From Butyriboletus loyo (Eukaryota > Basidiomycota > Agaricomycetes > Boletales > Boletaceae), in the NCBI GenBank assembly GCA_038093515.1, contig JBBPSI010000003.1, positions 186,001 through 250,000 on the forward strand: DNA of 64,000 nucleotides, given 5' to 3'. Below the pieces are notes generated by a model. That model saw only the letters and a program-made list of their open reading frames with translations. It ran no database searches and was not told the origin of the DNA. Shown here in pieces: positions 1-10,508 of this stretch. Position 1 is the first letter of the stretch. Every line of letters begins with the position of its first letter. Both the position numbers and the translations under genes were made by a program.

Positions 1-31
1 TGAATGACACTCACAATTCACCACGCAATAG

Positions 32-1720
32 ATCATGAAAATTGTCCGGGCCATACGGCAAGGTCGTATTGTTGGTTCGAAACCCAAAACTGCTGGCGAT
101 AAGCCTCAGTTCTATGCCATCTGGAATGAGCCACCAACCAACCAACCACCACCTCTTCCTGCACCTAAACCTGCGCTCCCTTTACATGCTGAATCCTATA
201 ACCCTCCTGAAGAGTATATCCCCACGGATGCAGAACGAAAAGAATGGGAGAACACTGATCCCGAAGATCGCGAGCGCGACTACCTTCCTCAAAAATACTC
301 GTCCCTGCGACTTGTACCAGCTCATTACCAGTTTATCAAGCAACGTTTCAATCGTCAGCTCGACCTGTACCTCGCGCCGCGAATACAGCGGACTCGACTC
401 AACATCGATCCTAATAGCCTTATTCCCAAACTTCCAAGTCCCAGCAGCTTGCGGCCCTTCCCAAACTATCGCTCTCTCAAGTTCACGCACATGAACGCAA
501 GGGTCAGATGTGTCTGCACAAGCCCCGATGGTGCTTGGGTGGTCAGTGGCGATGAAAATGGTAATGTAAGCCTGTGGGAGGTAAATGTCGGGCGCGAGGT
601 TAGGAAGTGGAACTTCGATGGCAAGATTGGAGCAGTCGAATGGTGTCCACGAACAGACACCAACTATTTCGTCGTTGGCACGTACGTTGTGATTCCAAGT
701 CAGTCACGATTCACAAGTGAACCTTCCATTTCCAGGGCGGATAAGCTGCATTTCATCATTCCCCCCAACCTACCTTCCGTTATACTGCGCCCCACTCAGT
801 CTACCCTCACTCCTCCTACACTCCCTCCAGCTCCACAATCACCCGTGAAATGGTCGTCTTCCCCGGGGCGGGAGGATGGCGTGGTTCTGACGATCTTGTT
901 GCCTGCTGCATCTGGGTTGACCAAACAAATTGCATGGCACAGAAAGGGCGATTACCTTGCCACCGTTTGTACGTTAACCCCTCGTAATCCGATGACGTTG
1001 CTAAAGATCTTTTTCTCCCCATTAGCAAGCAGAGAAAGTCAGGGCAACGTTTGGATTCACCAGGTGTCTCGCAGACATTCCCAGGCTCCGTTCAGGAAAG
1101 TCAAAGGCGCCGTGCAGCTAGTATTGTTCCATCCAGTCAAGTCGCATTTCTTCGTTGCGGTAAGCAAAAGATCGAGTTCGCGGACATCTCGCCTCATCTT
1201 CCATTCCCGTAGACTCAACGTTATGTCCGGGTATACAACCTTCTCGAGCAAAAATTGATCAAGACACTGATGCCGGGAATAAAATGGATTTCTTCTATGG
1301 ACATTCACCCTTCAGGGGACCATGTCATCGTAGGCGGTTACGACAAGAAACTATGCTGGTTCGATCTGGAACTTAATGACAAGCCGTACAAAATATTGCG
1401 GTAGATCCCCCCATGCAGCGATATTTATGGGACACTGATTTCGGGTTCCTTGCAGATACCATACGCGGGCCATCCGATCTTTGCACTTTCACCCGAGTTA
1501 TCCTCTTTTCGCGTCCTCTTCAGATGATGGAACGATCCAGATCTTCCACGGACGGGTTTATAGCGACCTAATGACCGATCCTTTGATCGTGCCTTTGAAA
1601 ATCCTCAGGGGTCACGGTGTCAACGACGGGCTTGGAGTGTTGCAGATCAAATGGGTAAACAAACAGCCCTGGCTCATTAGCGCCGGAGCAGATGGAAACC
1701 TTCTAGTCTGGTGTAGTTGA
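32..1720 (+). CDS. ERB1: Ribosome biogenesis protein ERB1/BOP1 (C-terminal part, cut by window edge)
   Basis: ERB1 is the WD40 subunit of the Nop7-Erb1-Ytm1 (PeBoW) complex, needed in the nucleolus for pre-rRNA processing and 60S subunit maturation. The first readable exon opens after an acceptor at about base 31 and carries the end of the BOP1 N-terminal domain ([12 protein letters not shown], then [20 protein letters not shown] and FERCLDLYL-like [12 protein letters not shown]). WD40 blades follow, for example [60 protein letters not shown] and a terminal [14 protein letters not shown]. The blades lie in different frames joined across short introns. The ATG at 35 is internal to the family alignment, so the true start lies outside the window. 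Family assignment is firm; exon borders are approximate. Confidence 0.93.
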
Positions 1721-2398
1721 TGCTCCGCTCTTTGTCTGACATGCTGACTATGAAATATGGTCCATTGTTGAGCTTGAATTCGGGGTTTAACCTGTGGCGT
1801 AACCGTGTAAATGGTAACGCAAGACTGTCCGCTTGAGTTATGACGGTAAGGTCCCTAGGAGCGCGACAAGGGTTGTCACCTATAAGGTTGCAGATCTGGA
1901 GCTTGCGTTTTTGGGAACTTCGGCACCCGTACCATGTGGACTAATTTGAAGCCTTATTTGCTTCCGTTAGGTCGATCATGTCTGCACTCGATGTTTTCCT
2001 GAGGGCAGACGAAACTTCCGCCAAGGTCTTTGTGGTAGGTTAAGAGGTTCGTTGTTTTTTTCTGTAATCGTTGGCTTGTTTTTGGTTTAACGGTGCTGGT
2101 CCTCCAGACTTTGAATAGACATGCTGATAGACATGGAGGGATATAATGTCAGAGCTCACAACGATGGTACGTAACAAATCGACAAGCCACTATCAGGGAT
2201 CGGTGTAGACCGCAAAAGATCATGTCGGTACGAGTCCCTGGTTACTTTGAAGTGTATAAAATGCCACACTCTGCTTGAAGAATCACATAAAGGTTTCCCC
2301 CACACTTCTTGTCACCCCAGCCTGGTTTTGTATTATTCCTTTGAATTGTATCTGTGCTTCGTTTCATTCCTATGGTTGACTGGAAAAATCCCAGCGTC
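1721..2398. other. Intergenic, no supported gene
   Basis: Between the ERB1 stop and the next start. Only short interrupted frames are present. It presumably holds the ERB1 3' end and the promoter of the membrane-protein gene; no motif is clear enough to name. Confidence 0.6.
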
Positions 2399-4270
2399 AT
2401 GGCCGCGGAGGCATGTGCGTATCTTCGTCGTTTCCTACTCCTGTTCTCGTCTAATCCAACCTGAATAATACAGTCGACTTTAACAACGTGGTCCACGTGT
2501 TTTGTGGGCTGTATATCTGGGAACTCGTAGTCACATCCAACTTTGAGATCTCCCTTATCAAAGGCAAACGCAAAGTTGGTTGGCCGCTTGTACGTAGCTT
2601 GCGGAAAACAAACTTCCTCTGCTAACCTTTCTTCTCAGGGTACGTTGTTAATCTCGGTCGGGAACTCTTGGTCCATGCCTTCATTGACTACAAAGTTTCG
2701 TTCTTTCTTTGTCGATATGGAATGCTGTGGGCACTCATTGGATTGTGAGTTTGCATTGCGCGTTCACACTGTCAAACGCACAACTGGTGTATTCCCGGTC
2801 AGGGTGATTTCACTCAACGTCTCGACTGAGGTGAATTGGTTCTAGCTGATTTCGTCTGGCTCCAATTAACCCGTTAAATATCGCAGGTGAACTGTGGTGT
2901 GAGTAATGACCTTGGCTCAGAAACAATATGTGTGACCATATCTAGGCTTTGTACACATTCATATCGGCAAGTCATTACCTCCACCACATAGTAACAAACT
3001 CATCGTCGTGGATGTAGGTTGCCGGCAACACTACGATTGCCAGTGCTTCGACGTCTTTGATGATCAGGACGTAAGTAGTCTACGTTGACCTTGACCATGA
3101 GTTTCTAATCTTCCATAGCCTTGCTCTCTGGGAGTGGGAAAGATGGGTGACCATTACCGTCGGTATCCTTTCTCTCGGACAATGGGGTATCCTGATCCGC
3201 GGGATGAACGTTGTCGAAGCCGTCTGGGATAGTTCCACTAACTCATGTATTGTGGATAACACGAACCATCTTTTGCTCAACCTCAACTACTTTTATAGTG
3301 GGTTGTCTTCCTTTTTTTTTTTCGAAATAACTTGATTTGACCGCCTCTGCTTTCCGGCTCGGAGCAGCCATGACATTTGATTTTGTCATTCTTATATTCA
3401 CAACTGTTGTCCTTGGAAGGTTTTCTCGACAGAATGGAGGACTTTCCGGCCTCTTGTTTCGTGATGGGCTGATATACTTCCTGGTCACATCAATGTGCAA
3501 TACTATACCTGCGGTAAGTTGCTTGATGCCAGTCACAACATCAATGAGTTGATGGTTGGCTCAGGTGCTGAATCTTTTGAATTTGAATGGTGAGCTTTCT
3601 CTACTTCTACCAATGTAAACACCTGAACCACACACAGCCGAAATGAACGTGTACGTGGTTGGCTCTTCCCCCTCAATCCATTCTGACGACATATACGCCT
3701 AAAAGTATTGCAACGGTGAGTACGCCTTTTACTTTCAAGTATACAAGTTGTCGACATAATTGCTCCAGGTCCCTGCAGCCACTACATCGTAAGATTATCC
3801 GTGTACATCTTTGTAAATTGGAACGACACTCATCCTTTTGGCAGAGCAGTCGCGGCATGCCGCGCCGTCATTCGTCTCAAGGAATATGGCGAACGGTCCC
3901 CCACTTACTCGATGCCAACACTCAACATCATCAGTACTGTTGCCGGTCGTTATAGTTTGACCGTTTCTTTGGGCTTCACACACAACCGTCTGACTGCTAA
4001 GTAGGGAAAGCATCACATCCGCAAACCCATCGAAGGACAGACGCCTTTGATGAGCTTGGGTGAGTTGGTTTTCATGAGATGGGGATGACGGGTTGACGAA
4101 GGGCTTGCAGAAGTACTTCTTGTCCAGATCCCGACGCTCCCAAGTTACCGACCTACGTCGAATGGACTCGAAATGACGGTACTGTCAATTCGGCGGAGTC
4201 AGTTATCAAGAAGACGACTGATAGCGAACCTATGCCGCCCAAAGATGATTCCTTCGTGTCTGTTGTCTAG
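2399..4270 (+). CDS. Fungal multi-spanning membrane protein, unknown function
   Basis: This is a member of a mushroom-abundant family of roughly seven-TM proteins with no assigned function. The start is a 16-base first exon (ATG at 2399, codons MAAEA), then a 59-base intron; the next exon restores the family signature FDFNNVVHVFCGLYIWELVV followed by TSNFEISLIKGKRKVGWPL. Later exons give the typical blocks: WERWVTITVGILSLGQWGIL, the MTFDFVILIFTTVVLGRF helix, FRDGLIYFLVTSMCNTIPA, LNLN, and IACRAVIRLKEYG. The last exon (after an intron at about 4060-4110) ends in the hydrophilic tail KKTTDSEPMPPKDDSFVSVV and a stop at 4270. At least seven introns are needed. Some members look receptor-like, but function is not known and I infer none. 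Confidence 0.75.
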
Positions 4271-4892
4271 ACGGAGAGAAATTTCACAGCCATATTGCGA
4301 CACTTCTGGGTGCAAAGTCGCCTGGCGAGCAGTCGCGTCAGAAGGGATTACTCGATGAATGTGATCTTTAATGCTACTTTGCTAATACTTCGATCGACTT
4401 TGTAGAGCTGCAGTATATAGTGCTTTTTGATTCTACGTCTAATAGGATATTGATCAATCTTTGCTGTTAACACCCTGATGACGGTAGGTGCTTGAAGACA
4501 CCGAAAGAGTAAATTCCCCGGAGAAAAGACTCCAAAGAGCAACGCTTTTTCACCTCCTGCGCGATGGTCTCCCTGCTTTCCTTCGTGCTGCTAGACCTCC
4601 TTGCCGATTCATGCCATGACGCTTCGGAATGGGGACCATTCCTTTTGACTTTCTCCACTCCTCTCGTCGCGAGCCGCGGGGGCCATGCGTCGAAACTGAC
4701 ATCGATCTCTCGTCAAGGGCCATTCCCTCTAGAGTTTACCAGACCATGAACAACGATGCGTATACGAGGGACAGAGTCTGAAACACAACACACCTCCGGC
4801 TTCAACCACGTTCGATACAGCCCCTGAAAAAAATTGTATACATCAATGGCTGTCCCTGAATGATCGCGTCTCGTCGCTATCCACGATCCAAT
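4271..4892. other. Intergenic, no supported gene
   Basis: A convergent gap between the membrane-protein gene and the DUF2423 gene. Open frames of about 60 codons occur on both strands but none shows family similarity. Confidence 0.6.
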
Positions 4893-5207
4893 TCAATCCC
4901 AGTCCATCTTCCTCTTCTCTGAACCAAACAACAATGCCAGGTTCTCCGGCGTCACGCACCGCGGGTGCAGGAGACCCAAGCATGCAAATAATGCCTCTGA
5001 ACCGTACGAACCTTCAGGCTGATTTTCTTCTACTATTTCCTCTGCAGTATCAAGCGGTGCCACGATGGGGCGATCCCCTTCCTTGACAGCTACGAGTTTG
5101 GCGTTGAGTCTGTGTAGGCGTGCAGCTTCCGCCGCAGCATATTTTCCAGACTCGCGCTTCTTGGAGCGGAACGAGCGCTTTGATTTAGAACGGAGTGATT
5201 TTGCCAT
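4893..5207 (-). CDS. DUF2423 / LLPH-type small basic nuclear protein
   Basis: An ORF of 104 codons. The N-terminus MAKSLRSKSKRSFRSKKRES followed by GKYAAAEAARLHRLNAKL is the hallmark of the DUF2423 (UPF0642) family, which includes yeast YBL028C and animal LLPH, small nucleolar proteins linked to large-subunit ribosome assembly. The first 40 residues are extremely Lys/Arg/Ser rich, fitting nucleolar localisation. The C-terminal half is acidic and poorly conserved, and the usual short conserved C-terminal motif is not obvious. A short unrecognised 3' intron could therefore change the last 20-30 residues; a GTGCGT donor is present near 4965. The start codon is certain from family similarity. Confidence 0.78.
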   Translation of the reverse strand: MAKSLRSKSKRSFRSKKRESGKYAAAEAARLHRLNAKLVAVKEGDRPIVAPLDTAEEIVEENQPEGSYGSEALFACLGLLHPRCVTPENLALLFGSEKRKMDWD

Positions 5208-5572
5208 CCTTCAGGCCAGGTGAGGATGAGCGCAGGGATCAAGACTTGTGCCACGTGCACAGCCACATTCTACGACTCGAAATTCGAGTCATCTAGCCAA
5301 GTGTATGATACACCAAGTTGTGATATTCGACCTGTATTTGCGACCCCACGAATGTTATAGACGCGCAACTCACTCGGCCATGCATCACACAGAAAAGAGG
5401 GTCACAGCTTTCAAAGCTGACTCTAGTCCGAAACACAGTTTTGACTCCAAGATGATTCCTCAGATCGATATCGGCGTCAACCTTATCGCGTTACACATGG
5501 TTTAGGCTACAGCTGACGCGGTTTGCACAGTAGAACGTTTTTGACATACAAGTGCTATCACCGGTCGCGCGA
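5208..5572. other. Intergenic, no supported gene
   Basis: The gap between the DUF2423 start and the SmF stop, both on the minus strand. It should contain the DUF2423 promoter and the SmF 3' UTR. The 85-codon plus-strand frame at 5248-5505 has no recognisable features. Confidence 0.55.
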
Positions 5573-6032
5573 TCATTCTGAAGGAGCTTCTCTGTGGAGA
5601 CACGGACACGATTTAGCAGAAGGCGGGTATGAAGAAAAATGATACTTATGATATAGAGCACATTGTTACAACTTCGTTCGTGTGTCGTGAGACGGAGCAG
5701 TGATCGAGGTGTGGTATGATACATACCGAATGAAGACTTCACCAAGGGTGCCTGTGGAGTTGCCGTCTTGAAATTCCTCAGTGTTTGCTAACTGATAAAG
5801 ATCAGCTCAGACAGTATCATCAAACGGCATCGACATGAGACGCACTTGGAGATTCATGTAACCATCTGTACTGACGAGGAAACCCTTGTATTCCAGACCC
5901 CATTTTAGCTTGACGAAGACAGGCTTTCCGGTGAGCTCCTGCATGAATGGTTTGGGGTTGACTGGGTTAACCTGTACGTAGCGATCAGCACGCAAAGAAC
6001 GAGACCAGCCACTGAAAGCATACCGACGACAT
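5573..6032 (-). CDS. SNRPF: Small nuclear ribonucleoprotein SmF
   Basis: SmF is one of seven Sm-ring subunits that assemble on U1, U2, U4 and U5 snRNAs for splicing. The reconstructed protein starts MSS in a 9-base first exon (6032-6024). A 52-base intron follows, then [42 protein letters not shown] (Sm1), [20 protein letters not shown] and RCNNVLYI (Sm2). The last exon is only 17 bases (5589-5573) after a 56-base intron and gives an IKAPSE-type C-terminus. All splice sites are GT..AG and phases agree, and the length (about 90 residues) is normal for SmF. It is divergent from NC2-beta with 129 bases between start codons. Confidence 0.9.
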
Positions 6033-6161
6033 ATTGTGGTGTATGTGCTCGAGGATTGGGACTAACCTTCGGACTTTGAAATCACCCAAACGAGCAGCTG
6101 AACATATACGCCATCCCCGCACTTTTCAAAGCTTGTTCAAAGCGTTCTCCGTTGCACACAC

Positions 6162-6827
6162 ATGTCTGACCGAGAGGGACACATAGGATCAGGATCTGCA
6201 GATGACGATCTGTCGTTACCAAAGGCAACGGTCGCAAAGATGATCAGCGGTGAGTGCAGCAGTCACCTGTCCCCGATGCCGGGACGCGGTATTCAAGCAC
6301 CTCTCCCTCTACGCCAACAGAATTGCTCCCCAACGAGGTTACATGTGCAAAAGAAACTCGGGATTTGGTGATCGAGTGCTGTGTAGGTGAACATAGACCA
6401 TGATCGCTGAGTGTTTTCGCAGGACTCAAGTGTCTGCACCAGAGTTCATTCATCTGATTTCGTCAGAAGCAAATGAGATATGTGAACAAGAGTCGAAAAA
6501 GACGATAGCGCCGGAACACATTATTGGTGCATTAAAGGTACGTTCTGCGGTAATCTGGAATGAATTCGCCAACCGACTGCTTGTAGCGTCTCGGATTTGA
6601 TTCATTTACGTCCGAGGTGGAGGACGTTCTCAAAGATCACAAACAGCAGCAAAAGGTGCGTGTGGTGCATCGTGTCAGGGGCGTATTCATTTTGCGTACA
6701 GGACCGAGAGAAAAAGGCAGATAAGATCAAGGACTCTGGGCTGACACCAGAGGAGCTCCAAGCGAAACAAGAGGAACTGTTCGCGCTGAGCCGGGCCAAG
6801 TTTGCACAACCCCAGCAGCAACCATAA
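6162..6827 (+). CDS. NCB2: Negative cofactor 2 beta subunit (Dr1)
   Basis: NC2-beta pairs with NC2-alpha (DRAP1) through a histone fold and binds TBP on promoter DNA, limiting TFIIA/TFIIB entry. The first exon reads MSDREGHIGSGSADDDLSLP then KATVAKMIS. Further exons give LLPNEVTCAKETRDLVIECC, EFIHLISSEANEICEQESKK, TIAPEHIIGALK, RLGF...SEVEDVLKDHKQQQK and DREKKADKIKDSGLTPEELQ AKQEELFALSRAKFAQPQQQP. This covers the whole H2B-like histone fold and the following helix. Four introns of family-typical position separate them. It is tail-to-tail with the MAK32-like gene, with 49 bases between stop codons. Confidence 0.93.
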
Positions 6828-6876
6828 AGTGAGTGATAGACGGAGGGGGTATGTATATTGTACACGTTCGACTACG

Positions 6877-8197
6877 TCACCATTCTTGACCACTCTGGCG
6901 TTGGCGTAATGCTTCGAGTCTTCTCCGAGGGGAATCCTCGTTCCATTCTTCCACTCCACCCTCTGAATCGACTGACAAAGACGGCAGCCCCTGTTGCTCG
7001 ATGGTAAACGAGGCTGATACAGATGCATAAAACGCAGCTGCAGGGCACGCTGAGATGCAGCGTCAATGGCATCATAAATAAACGTACCTTGGTACACGTC
7101 GCCGTTCTCTAATACCAGTCCGGCAGCAAGGCCCCCTAGAAAGCTATTTCCGGCACCTTGACGAACCGCCTTTTCAGGGACGGAACGGGAACGGGAATGG
7201 GAATGCGGATACACTAACCAGTGACGTCTACGACATGGGAGGTATCCTGAGCCGTCCAGAAAGCATCAACCCATCTGTATCCCATTTCGCGGGTGGCAAC
7301 ACATGCTCCAAGAGCAGCACATCGTATGATCACACAGCCTTTTCCAGATGGGCCCACGCCGAGATCAAGGAAGCGGCGTGCAGCAGATTGAACGGTGTCG
7401 CGTGTGACAGGAGAGGTCAAAGAGAGGAGACCGAACGCCTCTTGTGCATTTGGGCTATAGATATGAGCTACCGAAGACACGAAGATGGGCTCTACGTATA
7501 CCTTAGGACGTTGATGGAAGCCATGGCAGTGACGAGGGAGGGCAACTCCTCGGGAATGCATCTGTACTGAATGAACGGGTCGTGTGCGGATGAGGGGTGG
7601 GCAGAGGAGGGAACTGACGGGGATGGGTTCAAAGATGATAACGGGATCCCACTCTACCTCGGAGATTACTTCGAGGGCACGGGTTGGAGAGCAAATAAAA
7701 TGCAGGGTGGCGGGCTGAGCGAGACGGGTTCCGTGCAAATCCCGCGGGAACAGCCTGACGCGTGGGGTGAGGTACTCGAAGCTGCAAACACGCGGTCAGG
7801 AGCTATGAATTAGATGAAGGACATGGCACGACTTTCTAAGGTCACCGCGGTAGGAATTGAGCGCACGAGTGGTCTTGCGATCGGCGTGCTCACGGAAGAG
7901 CCACATGTCGTGCCCGTATGAGACGAGCTTCTGGTGGATGTGGTGGGGAAAATCGTTGCCCTTGTCGATGATCATGCCGACACTGGACGGGGGGAGCCTA
8001 TGGAGAGTCAGGCTCTGTGCTACGAGCGGGGAGGGTTGGACGGACCAGACGCGGGTACCGATGGTGGCATATGTGCCGCCGCCGCCGATCTGGCTGGGGA
8101 CGGACTTTTGTATCGGTCTGTCGTCGTTGTCTGCAAAGGCAAAATCGTCGATGATAAAGAGGCCGATGGAGACGAAGAGGGGGGGCGTGGAGGACAT
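6877..8197 (-). CDS. MAK32: MAK32-like PfkB-fold protein
   Basis: This is a PfkB/ribokinase-fold protein of the fungal MAK32 group; yeast MAK32 is needed for stability of L-A dsRNA particles, and the substrate is unknown. Exon 1 starts MSSTPPLFVSIGLFIIDDF and carries QIGGGGTYATIGTRVW and a split TTRALNSYRG. After an intron comes FEYLTPRVRLFPRDLHGTRL, then LHFICSPTRALEVISEVEWD, SPNAQEAFGLLSL and the PfkB anion-hole/catalytic segment VVDVTGAGNSFLGGLAAGL (joined across an intron). The final exon begins AAFYASVSASFTIEQQGLPS and ends RRRLEALRQRQSGQEW at a TGA at 6877. The GAGN motif shows the catalytic Asp replaced by Asn relative to the usual GAGD; this also occurs in other MAK32-like proteins as far as I recall. 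Its start codon is 32 bases from the next gene's start. Confidence 0.88.
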
Positions 8198-8229
8198 CGG
8201 AGTCTGAGCGAAACTCTCCCACTGCGACG
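8198..8229. promoter_or_regulatory. 32-base shared start-to-start region of a divergent pair
   Basis: This is the whole interval between the MAK32-like ATG (minus) and the phosphopantetheinyl transferase ATG (plus). Both starts match their families. Any promoter elements must lie inside the opposite transcript or coding region. No TATA box is visible. Confidence 0.55.
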
Positions 8230-9220
8230 ATGCAGGTGTGGACGGTCATCTACGACAAGACCGACTTTCCCGACAGCGTACGCCTTCCCCACCTGCGGTC
8301 TGATCCTCTTCTCATCGTTCATACACCCCCGACAGCTCTACCACTCCGCCCTACCCCTCGTCGATCAACCCGCTCACTCAAAGATCACCCGTTTTCATCG
8401 TCGCGAGGATGCCTGCCGTCAGCCATTTGCCCCCTCTTTTTTCTCCCCATCACACGCTAATCACCTACCAAAGGCTCCCTGGTCGGTTCGCTTCTCCCCC
8501 GCGTGCTCCTCCGCAAACGAGGCGTCCCGCGCGAGGCGATCGCCTTTGCTGCGACTGACACCGGAAAACCCTACTCTGTGAGTCATCTGTTACCGTCCAG
8601 TGCCCGTCTCTCACCCCTCCCAAAGATAACCCCCGGCCTCGATCCTCCGCTCGGTTTCAACGTCACCCACGATGAGGGCGTCGTCGCGATGGCCTTTGGC
8701 TCAGGCGATCTCGGTCCGCCCGCTTACAATGTCGGCGTCGACGTTATGCAGCTCAAAGTCCCTCCTCGCGTTACATTTCCAGAATTCGTAGACTCTGTCT
8801 CCAGTCAGGTACATCCCCCCACTCCATTCGCGTCCTTGGCTCACCTCTGCGCTCCAGCTCACCCCTCTCGAACTGACCACCCTGCTCGCAGACGTTCCAG
8901 AGTCGGAAGCAATCCGCCGCTTCTACTGGGTATGGACCCTCAAGGAAGCGTACACAAAAGCCCTCGGCATTGGCCTCGGTTTCGACTTTCGCCGGATACA
9001 GTACGATGTTGTGCACGAAAGCATCACCATCGATGGCGAGCCTGCCAGAGGTTGGCAGTTCCGCAAGTTCGAGGTCGCCCATAGTAGCAACAAGTACGTT
9101 GGCGTTGCTGCACGCTTTATTGGGGGCCGAAATCTCAGTCTCGCCAAGCTCGACGAAGGTTCACTGGTCTGCTATGACGCTGTTTCTTTCGTTCATCGGG
9201 CAATAGAGGAATTGGCTTAG
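8230..9220 (+). CDS. LYS5: 4'-phosphopantetheinyl transferase (LYS5/NpgA/AASDHPPT type)
   Basis: It transfers phosphopantetheine from CoA to a serine of carrier domains (Lys2 aminoadipate reductase, NRPS, PKS, cytosolic FAS). The first exon is MQVWTVIYDKTDFPDS; after a donor GTACGC the next begins LYHSALPLVDQPAHSKITRF. Motifs are complete: the P1 region GKPYS...PLGFNVTHDEGVVAMAFG, the metal-binding VGVDVM (same form as human GIDIM) and WVWTLKEAYTKALGIGLGFD (W-x3-KE-x3-K-x-x-G-x-GL). Introns lie near 8259-8330, 8410-8470, 8578-8630 and 8807-8857. The protein ends RAIEELA. With a single Sfp-type enzyme in view, it probably serves lysine synthesis and secondary metabolism; no NRPS or PKS lies nearby. 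Confidence 0.9.
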
Positions 9221-9353
9221 GAATTGCGTGCCACATTAGACGGCTGTACTTTGGGAATATTGGGTATACGCTACTGTTGATACGGGGCTACCATTCCAAA
9301 GGCTATCATAAAAAAGCTGTTCTTACACACACACGGAAAATGTCTACAGGCCA

Positions 9354-10395
9354 TCAGTATGCCAGGAAGATGTCCGTCCCAAACAAGACGTCGTCGGTTG
9401 GGTGGGTCGTACTCGAAATGGGTGATGATTGCCAAACCCGCTTGGAATCATCGTCGCGTTTTGGTTCAGAGCCCCAGTGCATACCAGAGAGCTCGAACGC
9501 ATTGAGCTCCAAAAACGAAGCGAGCACGTTGGCGACCTGTTCATAAAACTCCTATACGAATGTCAGATCCAGATTCGCGCGTGGGACTGGCCTGCAAACA
9601 TACGGCAGTGGGTGGCTGGAAGAGACTCTGAGTGGACATGACACGCAGATACGCAAGGTGAGGGAGATGAGGGTGAAGGAGCTGCAAGAATGCGACCGGG
9701 GACGAATTTGTCACGGCTCCCAAGACGAGGACGGGTGCGCTCGAGCGGGCGAGTAGAGGAATGTCGTCTTCTGCGGGGCTGGTTCCGTTGAGATGGATGC
9801 TCTTGACTGGTCGGCCAGGTACGATTAGCGTTGCGGCACGAGAAGAACCGGTGAATTGTTCTAAATGTGGTATCGATGTCCCTGGGAGGGAGGGGATTGG
9901 GGGGGTGCACGCTAACATGGTGGGAACCGAATCCACCTCTAGTTCCAAGAGAGACGGGGTCTTTTGAAGGAAACGGACGACGTTGTCATCGAAGGGGAAG
10001 GTGCACGTAAAATGCACGAGGTTGGGATAGGCAGGGCGGGCATCACACAGGACCCAGCTGGCGGACGAGTCAACAAGCAAGTGGAGCGAATGGAGTTCGG
10101 ACATGTTGTGGAGGGCCTTGGCAAGGACGGTGTAAAAGCGGCGGAAGACAGGGGAGACCGAGTCTATGGCGATGTAAAAGGACCGAACATGGCGTGCGAT
10201 GTGGGGTTTTCTCGCGAGAAGCGCTACGACGTCAAGGTTACGGGACCAAGCGGAGGCGGAGAGATGACGGTAGAGGACGCGCTGGACGACGGGGCAGAGG
10301 CCTGAGCAGGTCTGGGCGAAAGCGGGGAGGGCATCGGTGGGGAGGTGCTCGGAGATGGCGAGGAGGAGCTCGACTGGGAGTGCGTGGAGAGCCAT
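9354..10395 (-). CDS. F-box protein
   Basis: The N-terminus MALHALPVELLLAISEHLPT followed by DALPAFAQTCSGLCPVVQRV is a canonical F-box, which docks to Skp1 in SCF ubiquitin ligases. The rest is an irregular leucine-rich region typical of mushroom F-box proteins (for example MSELHSLHLLV, TPSLLELEVDSVP). A second exon follows a donor GTATGT in phase 0. It begins EFYEQVANVLASFLELNAFE, continues with LSGMHWGSEPKRDDDS and ends DVLFGTDIFLAY at a TGA at 9354. The substrate cannot be predicted. It is divergent from the AspRS gene (113 bases between starts), and a GGA microsatellite lies just upstream of its ATG. Confidence 0.85.
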
Positions 10396-10405
10396 GTAAT
10401 CGGTG

Positions 10406-10432
10406 GGGGAGGAGGAGGAGGAGGAGGAGGAG
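10406..10432. repeat. (GGA)n microsatellite
   Basis: About eight GGA units, beginning 11 bases upstream of the F-box ATG and inside the 113-base divergent region shared with the AspRS gene. On the F-box transcript it reads as a TCC pyrimidine tract in the 5' leader. Confidence 0.85.
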
Positions 10433-10508
10433 CGAGTGTGGCAACTTATATGTGGAGGGAGAAGACAAGCTCGTCATCACGTAACCATCTTTGCTGGCAA
10501 CTCTCATC

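Noticed and set aside
6687..7214. Minus frame running from the MAK32-like gene through the NC2-beta last exon, suggesting a long antisense overlap
   Set aside because: An intron with donor GTACGT and acceptor CAG restores the family C-terminus in another frame and ends at 6877, so the genes do not overlap.
7934..8581. A 215-codon plus frame across the MAK32-like and transferase 5' ends
   Set aside because: It is antisense to the first MAK32-like exon and out of frame with the transferase.
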